Assembly: GCF_034424805.1 (NCBI RefSeq)
Contig: NZ_JAXOUF010000024.1
Location: 1-64,000 of the forward strand
Source of the DNA: Labrys sedimenti
GTDB lineage: Bacteria > Pseudomonadota > Alphaproteobacteria > Rhizobiales > Labraceae
Direction: 5' to 3'
Length of the DNA stretch: 64,000 nt
Shown: positions 60,086 through 64,000 of the stretch, one piece after another
How the letters are laid out: every line of letters starts with the position of its first letter
Numbering within the stretch: the first letter of the stretch is position 1
Notes under the pieces: generated by a model
Told to the model about the DNA's origin: nothing
What the model saw: only the letters and a program-made list of their open reading frames with translations
Database searches by the model: none
Translations under genes and position numbers: made by a program

Positions 60086-60739
60086 TCATGGAACCGCTCT
60101 CTCAGGCCGGTTCGAGGCAGCCGGGTCGAGACCGAGATCGCCGAGCCTTGCCTGGTTCATGCCGCCCACCTGGTGCAGCAGCGCCGAGAGTTCGGTGCGG
60201 GTGGCGGAGGCGTTCGACAGGGTGAGGCGCATGACCAGCTTGTCCGAAGCCTCGAGGCGTTCCCAGCCGCCGACGATATCCTGCGCGGTGCGGCGGTGGA
60301 GGTCGTCGGGCAAGGCGGTCCACAGCGGCAGGGCGAAGAGGGCGCGGCTCGCCATCAGGACCGATTCATTCGGCCCCGTCAGCGCCGACAGCCGCAGGGC
60401 CTGCGCGACCTCAGTCATGCCCTTGCCGCTGGCGAGCCGCGCCGTGGCCAGATCGAGCCAGGCGCTGCTCGACAGAGGTTGCCGCCTCAGCAGGCGGACG
60501 GAGTCCTCGATCGTTCCGGCGGGCTGGGCCTGGGTGATGGCGGGCTGCATGGCAGCTTCGGTCAGGGCGCCGGTTTCCAGTGCCGTTGCAAAGGTTCTGA
60601 GAGAGGTTATGTCGCCACTTTCTCCAACCTGGCGCTCGGCAAGGGCAAAGCCGAGGATAGGAACCGAGCGCCAGACCGCAAGGCCGGCCACGGCCATGCA
60701 GAGGACCGCCGTGCCTATCCGCGCAACCCGAGCGCTCAT
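60086..60739 (-). CDS. Anchored helical-repeat protein of unknown function
   Basis: This 217-aa protein has one N-terminal helix (IGTAVLCMAVAGLAVWRSVPIL), then an all-helical region with TPR-like spacing (SSSAWLDLATARLASGKGMTEVAQALRLSAL). It is co-translated with the tyrosine-autokinase gene (ATGA overlap). Small TPR-like anchored proteins occur in exopolysaccharide gene sets, possibly as scaffold. No exact family was recognised. Confidence 0.72.
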   Translation of the reverse strand: MSARVARIGTAVLCMAVAGLAVWRSVPILGFALAERQVGESGDITSLRTFATALETGALTEAAMQPAITQAQPAGTIEDSVRLLRRQPLSSSAWLDLATARLASGKGMTEVAQALRLSALTGPNESVLMASRALFALPLWTALPDDLHRRTAQDIVGGWERLEASDKLVMRLTLSNASATRTELSALLHQVGGMNQARLGDLGLDPAASNRPERAVP

Positions 60740-62982
60740 TTTTCGTAATATTTCCGGTAGTAGCGGCTGCCATAATAGTAGCCATAGGCAAAGCGGCCGT
60801 ATTTCTTGGCCTTGTCATCCATGATGTGATTGAACACGACGCCGGCCACCTTCTTCTGGCCGGCGATCTGGCGCAGCGATTGCTGTACCATTTCGCGGGC
60901 CGTAGAGGCCCAGCGCACGATATAGATTACCTTGTCGACGAGATTGGACACGATGACCGGGTCGATCACCGGCCCCATCGGCGGCGTATCCACGATCACC
61001 ACGTCGAACCGGCTGCGTACCTTTGCCATCAGCGCCTTCATGCGCTCGGAGGCGAGGAGATCGGGCTGGTTCTTGCTCTCGCCGCCGGCGCAAAGCGCCC
61101 AGATCCGAAGCTTTTCGCTGTAGAACAGCGCCTGCTCGAGTTCGATCTCGCCCAGCAGACACTCGATCAGACCGGGGCCCTTCTCGGTCCGCAATTGCGA
61201 AGAAGCAGAGGGATGGCGAAGATCGCAATCGATGAAGAGCACATTCTGGCCCGACTGGGCCGCCGAGGTCGCCATCATCAGGGCAATCGTCGTCTTCCCC
61301 TCGCCCGGCAGGGTGGACGTTACCTGCACCACTTTGGGCGGATGGTCGACATCGCTCATCTGCACGGCGCTACGCAGGGAACGTATGGCCTCCGAACTGC
61401 GCGCCAAAGGCATTCGCAGGGGATATTCGGGCAGGCTGAGGAGGCGGCCATTCACATCCTTGGTGCGCGGCGAGAAGCGGGAGATCGAAGCGAGCAACGG
61501 CATTTCGAGCAGTGTCTCGATCTCGCGCGGCGTGGTGAAGCCGGCGTTCAGTGCCTCCTTGAGATAGGCCGCGCCGATTCCAGCGATCAACCCGAGAATG
61601 AGCGAGGTCAGGATGATCTGCGTGCGTTTGGGGGAAGAGGGGATGCCGGGCGCCGATGCGGGTGTTATGATCCGCGCGTCGCGCGCTTCAAAGGTCGATT
61701 GTTCCTGGGTGAGGCGCGCACGCTGCAGGAAATCCTCGAACAGGCTCTTGTTGACGGCAGCAGTCCGCTCGAGCTCGCGCAGGGTGATCGTCTTGGAAGC
61801 GTCGAGGTCGGATTGGCCGGAGGCCTCCTTCAAGGCCTGCTCGGCCGCGTCCTGGCGGGCCAAGGCTAGATTGTAGTTGCTCCTGACATCGCTGGCGATC
61901 TGGCGCAGCGTGTTGGCGATGCTGCGGCGGACATCCGACAATTGGGCCCTGACGTTGACGACCTGGGGATGGGCGCCGGTATAGCGCGCCAGGAGGTCCG
62001 CCTCCTGGCGGGACAGGTCGTTTTCTTGCCGCCGAAGATCGGCCAGCACGCCGGAACTGGCCGCCTCGGGCAGGGCGTCGAGCTTGCCGCGCTCGGCCTG
62101 GATCTTGGTCAGCAGATCCAGATGCGACTTCCTCTCGGCCGTATCGGCGCGCGCCGCCACCAGCCGGCCGTTCAATTGCGTGAGCTGCTCCTGGTTGAGC
62201 GTGGCGCCGGGGACGGCCTGCGCGAGATTGTTGTCGGCCCGGAACTTGGCTACCGCTTCCTCGGAGAGGCGCAATTGCTGGCGCAGTTCCACCAGCCGGT
62301 CGTTCAGCCAGTTCGAGGCGCGCTTGGCCGCCTCGAAGCGGGCGTCGAGCTTGTCGACGACATAGGCATCGGCAATCGCATTGGCCAGTTGCATGGCCTT
62401 GGCCGGGCTGTCGGACGTGTAGGATACGTTGATCACATAGGCTTGGCCGGCGCGTGAAATCACCACCTCATTCTTGAGGCCCTCGACGGCGGCGACCATG
62501 GCCGGCGACATCGCGTCATCGGATCCGCCGGCAGAAGCCGGAGATGCCGATGGGGAGGAGCCGGCACTGTCCTGGGAGGGTTGGGCGGGGGTGTCGCCAC
62601 CGCCGAGCAGGCCCTCCTTGAGCACCACGCGCTTGAGCAGGACGGTGGAGCGCATCACGGCGATTTCGCTCTCGACCACGGACAGGTCGAGGGCAGTGTC
62701 GGTGTAGATGGAGTCCGGACCCGCAGCCTTTTCCTTGCGGGGGTCCAGCAGCAATTGGGTGGTGGCGGTGTAGAGGGGCGTTTGCCTGGCGATATAGATC
62801 GCCCCCAGCAGCGCAGCCAGGATGGTCCAGGCCAGAATGAAGGCCCATTGGCGCCAGACGAAGTTGACGGTATCGCGGATATCGAATCCGCCGCCCTGGG
62901 CTTCGCCGTCGTCCAATCCGCGCACCCTCGTGTCGAGACGGTTCAACATCTGGCGCAGCTCCGATCGTGATCTGGGATCCAT
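60736..62982 (-). CDS. Polysaccharide co-polymerase with tyrosine autokinase domain (Wzc/ExoP)
   Basis: This 748-aa protein has a Wzz-type chain-length domain with two flanking helices (FILAWTILAALLGAIYI near 50-70, TQIILTSLILGLIAGIGAAYL near 450), long coiled coil, and a bacterial tyrosine kinase domain from about 540. Walker A is LPGEGKTT (about 558-565), A' is LFIDCDLRHPS (about 582) and B is VVIVDTPP (about 661). The tail from Tyr728 to the end has nine tyrosines in 21 residues, the autophosphorylation cluster. It controls polymer length and export. A partial ligase-like gene precedes it. Confidence 0.93.
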   Translation of the reverse strand: MDPRSRSELRQMLNRLDTRVRGLDDGEAQGGGFDIRDTVNFVWRQWAFILAWTILAALLGAIYIARQTPLYTATTQLLLDPRKEKAAGPDSIYTDTALDLSVVESEIAVMRSTVLLKRVVLKEGLLGGGDTPAQPSQDSAGSSPSASPASAGGSDDAMSPAMVAAVEGLKNEVVISRAGQAYVINVSYTSDSPAKAMQLANAIADAYVVDKLDARFEAAKRASNWLNDRLVELRQQLRLSEEAVAKFRADNNLAQAVPGATLNQEQLTQLNGRLVAARADTAERKSHLDLLTKIQAERGKLDALPEAASSGVLADLRRQENDLSRQEADLLARYTGAHPQVVNVRAQLSDVRRSIANTLRQIASDVRSNYNLALARQDAAEQALKEASGQSDLDASKTITLRELERTAAVNKSLFEDFLQRARLTQEQSTFEARDARIITPASAPGIPSSPKRTQIILTSLILGLIAGIGAAYLKEALNAGFTTPREIETLLEMPLLASISRFSPRTKDVNGRLLSLPEYPLRMPLARSSEAIRSLRSAVQMSDVDHPPKVVQVTSTLPGEGKTTIALMMATSAAQSGQNVLFIDCDLRHPSASSQLRTEKGPGLIECLLGEIELEQALFYSEKLRIWALCAGGESKNQPDLLASERMKALMAKVRSRFDVVIVDTPPMGPVIDPVIVSNLVDKVIYIVRWASTAREMVQQSLRQIAGQKKVAGVVFNHIMDDKAKKYGRFAYGYYYGSRYYRKYYEK

Positions 62983-63001
62983 CTGCAGTTCATGACAGTT
63001 T

Positions 63002-64000
63002 CTAATCCGACAGGTTCACGCTGGAACTGGCCCATTGGGACACGCCAGCTCCGAGCAGGGCCATGAAGGTCAGCGAGATAGCCTGGATCTGCAGGCTGAA
63101 GTCGACGAGCGCATGCACGCCCAGCAGCGCGCCCGCGCCGATGGCACAGATCAGCGGCGCCCGGTGCCGTCGCCGGCGAAAGGCGCCGACCATGCAAAGT
63201 CCGACGAGCCAGGCCATCAGGCCTATCAGCATGGTTCCGAAGATAAGGCCAAGCCCTTGTAAAACCTCAAGATAGGTGTTGTGTGCCTTGTCCCACACGC
63301 CAGTCGTCGAAATGGATTGATCGCGATAGACGGGAAAAATATCGGTAAAGGTGCCGTAGCCAAACCCCGACAGGGGGGCATCCTGCAGGGAACGGATCAT
63401 GATGTCGTTGACCGCCGCCCGGCTCGTATCGGTCAGGCCGGATGCGGCGATACGCCCGAAGACGATGTCCCCCATGAAGACGACGGCGCCTCCCAGGGCC
63501 AGCAGCGGCAGGAGAAGCACGGAAATCCGCTGGAGGATGGATCCATGCAAGCGCGGGAACGATAGGACCAGCACGCAGGCGAGGCCTGCAGCGGTGGCGA
63601 TGACGCCTCCGCGCGAACCGCTCGCCATGAGCGCGCCGAGTGCCAGCAATCCTGCGCCGATCTCGGCCCAATGGAGCTGTGCGATCAGGCGGATGAAATG
63701 GCCACGCTGACGGGGATCGGGACCGGTCGCCGAGGCTGCTCCGGACTTCAGCGCCCTGAGCCACAGGGTCAAGGCGATGATGACGCCGATGCCGGCATAG
63801 GCGGCCAGGCTGTTGCGGTTGATGAAGGTCGATCGCACTTGGCCGGGTGCAGGGCCGTCCAGATACGGGATCCTCGAAGCCTCGAAGACCGCAAGGTAGA
63901 GCCCCAGCGCCGCGTAGACGGCAATGATGGCCATGACCGCATAGAGCAGCAGATGCGCCCGGGGCGCTGAACGGCAAAGCTGGAGCGCCAGCCAGAACAC
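63002..64000 (-). CDS. O-antigen ligase-like membrane protein (partial, start beyond right edge)
   Basis: The visible 332 residues hold about eight helices and the large periplasmic loop typical of the Wzy_C/O-antigen ligase superfamily, with GFGYGTFTDIFPVYRDQSIS and DKAHNTYLEVLQGLGLIF, including the conserved His in the HNTYL-type motif. Such proteins polymerise or attach glycan chains in the periplasm. The gene is cut at the window edge, so its N-terminus is unseen. It is the first visible gene of the polysaccharide run, which therefore continues outside. Confidence 0.9.
   Translation of the reverse strand: MFWLALQLCRSAPRAHLLLYAVMAIIAVYAALGLYLAVFEASRIPYLDGPAPGQVRSTFINRNSLAAYAGIGVIIALTLWLRALKSGAASATGPDPRQRGHFIRLIAQLHWAEIGAGLLALGALMASGSRGGVIATAAGLACVLVLSFPRLHGSILQRISVLLLPLLALGGAVVFMGDIVFGRIAASGLTDTSRAAVNDIMIRSLQDAPLSGFGYGTFTDIFPVYRDQSISTTGVWDKAHNTYLEVLQGLGLIFGTMLIGLMAWLVGLCMVGAFRRRRHRAPLICAIGAGALLGVHALVDFSLQIQAISLTFMALLGAGVSQWASSSVNLSD

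Overview
This window is about 64 kb of high-GC DNA with the style of an alphaproteobacterium, most likely a member of the Hyphomicrobiales (Rhizobiales). The reasons are a fixNOQP-type cbb3 oxidase operon behind a perfect FixK/FNR box, rhizobial-type intergenic hairpin repeats, frequent 4-bp ATGA gene overlaps, and TTG/GTG starts. The genus cannot be fixed from the sequence alone. No rRNA, tRNA, CRISPR array or prophage was seen.

Layout. (1) 1-260: the end of an IS5-family element, entering from the left edge and abutting a dispersed ~100-bp intergenic repeat. (2) 665-8674, + strand: an iron-siderophore locus with a FecI-type sigma factor, FecR, a TonB-dependent receptor with an STN signalling domain, a FhuD-like binding protein, a two-domain FhuB-like permease and a Fes/IroE-like hydrolase. 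No ATPase gene (fhuC) is present. (3) 8637-15629, - strand: ccoN-ccoO-ccoQ-ccoP, a 73-aa membrane protein, a DUF2189 membrane protein, ccoI and ccoS. ccoG and ccoH are absent and the two other membrane proteins sit in their place. (4) 15880-24745: a secreted caspase-like protein with a WD40-like tail, a CpdA-like phosphoesterase, a MarR-GNAT fusion with an SDR (with a perfect 17-bp operator), a DUF2165 protein, and an operon pairing a periplasmic binding protein with a dicarboxylate symporter and an Asp/Glu racemase. (5) 24746-32342: an AT-rich spacer, an RND efflux pair and an OmpR/EnvZ-type two-component system with a direct-repeat box in front. (6) 32463-37447: small membrane proteins, an FkbM methyltransferase, UDP-xylose synthase and a secreted protein with a sortable C-terminal anchor. 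(7) 37455-64000, - strand: a very long surface-polysaccharide gene run of 23 genes, most of them overlapping or only a few bases apart, which continues past the right edge.

The polysaccharide run encodes a Wzc/ExoP-type chain-length regulator and tyrosine autokinase, two O-antigen polymerase/ligase-like membrane proteins, a Wzm/Wzt ABC exporter, an asparagine synthase-like amidotransferase, an FkbM methyltransferase, eleven glycosyltransferases, a sugar carbamoyltransferase, and a divergent exosortase with a small partner protein. About 1.5 kb beyond its end lies a secreted protein with a lectin-like fold signature and a C-terminal VPG-type motif, hydrophobic segment and GRRQ tail, which looks like the exosortase substrate. 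This polysaccharide plus protein-sorting module, with a non-standard sorting signal, is the most interesting system in the window.
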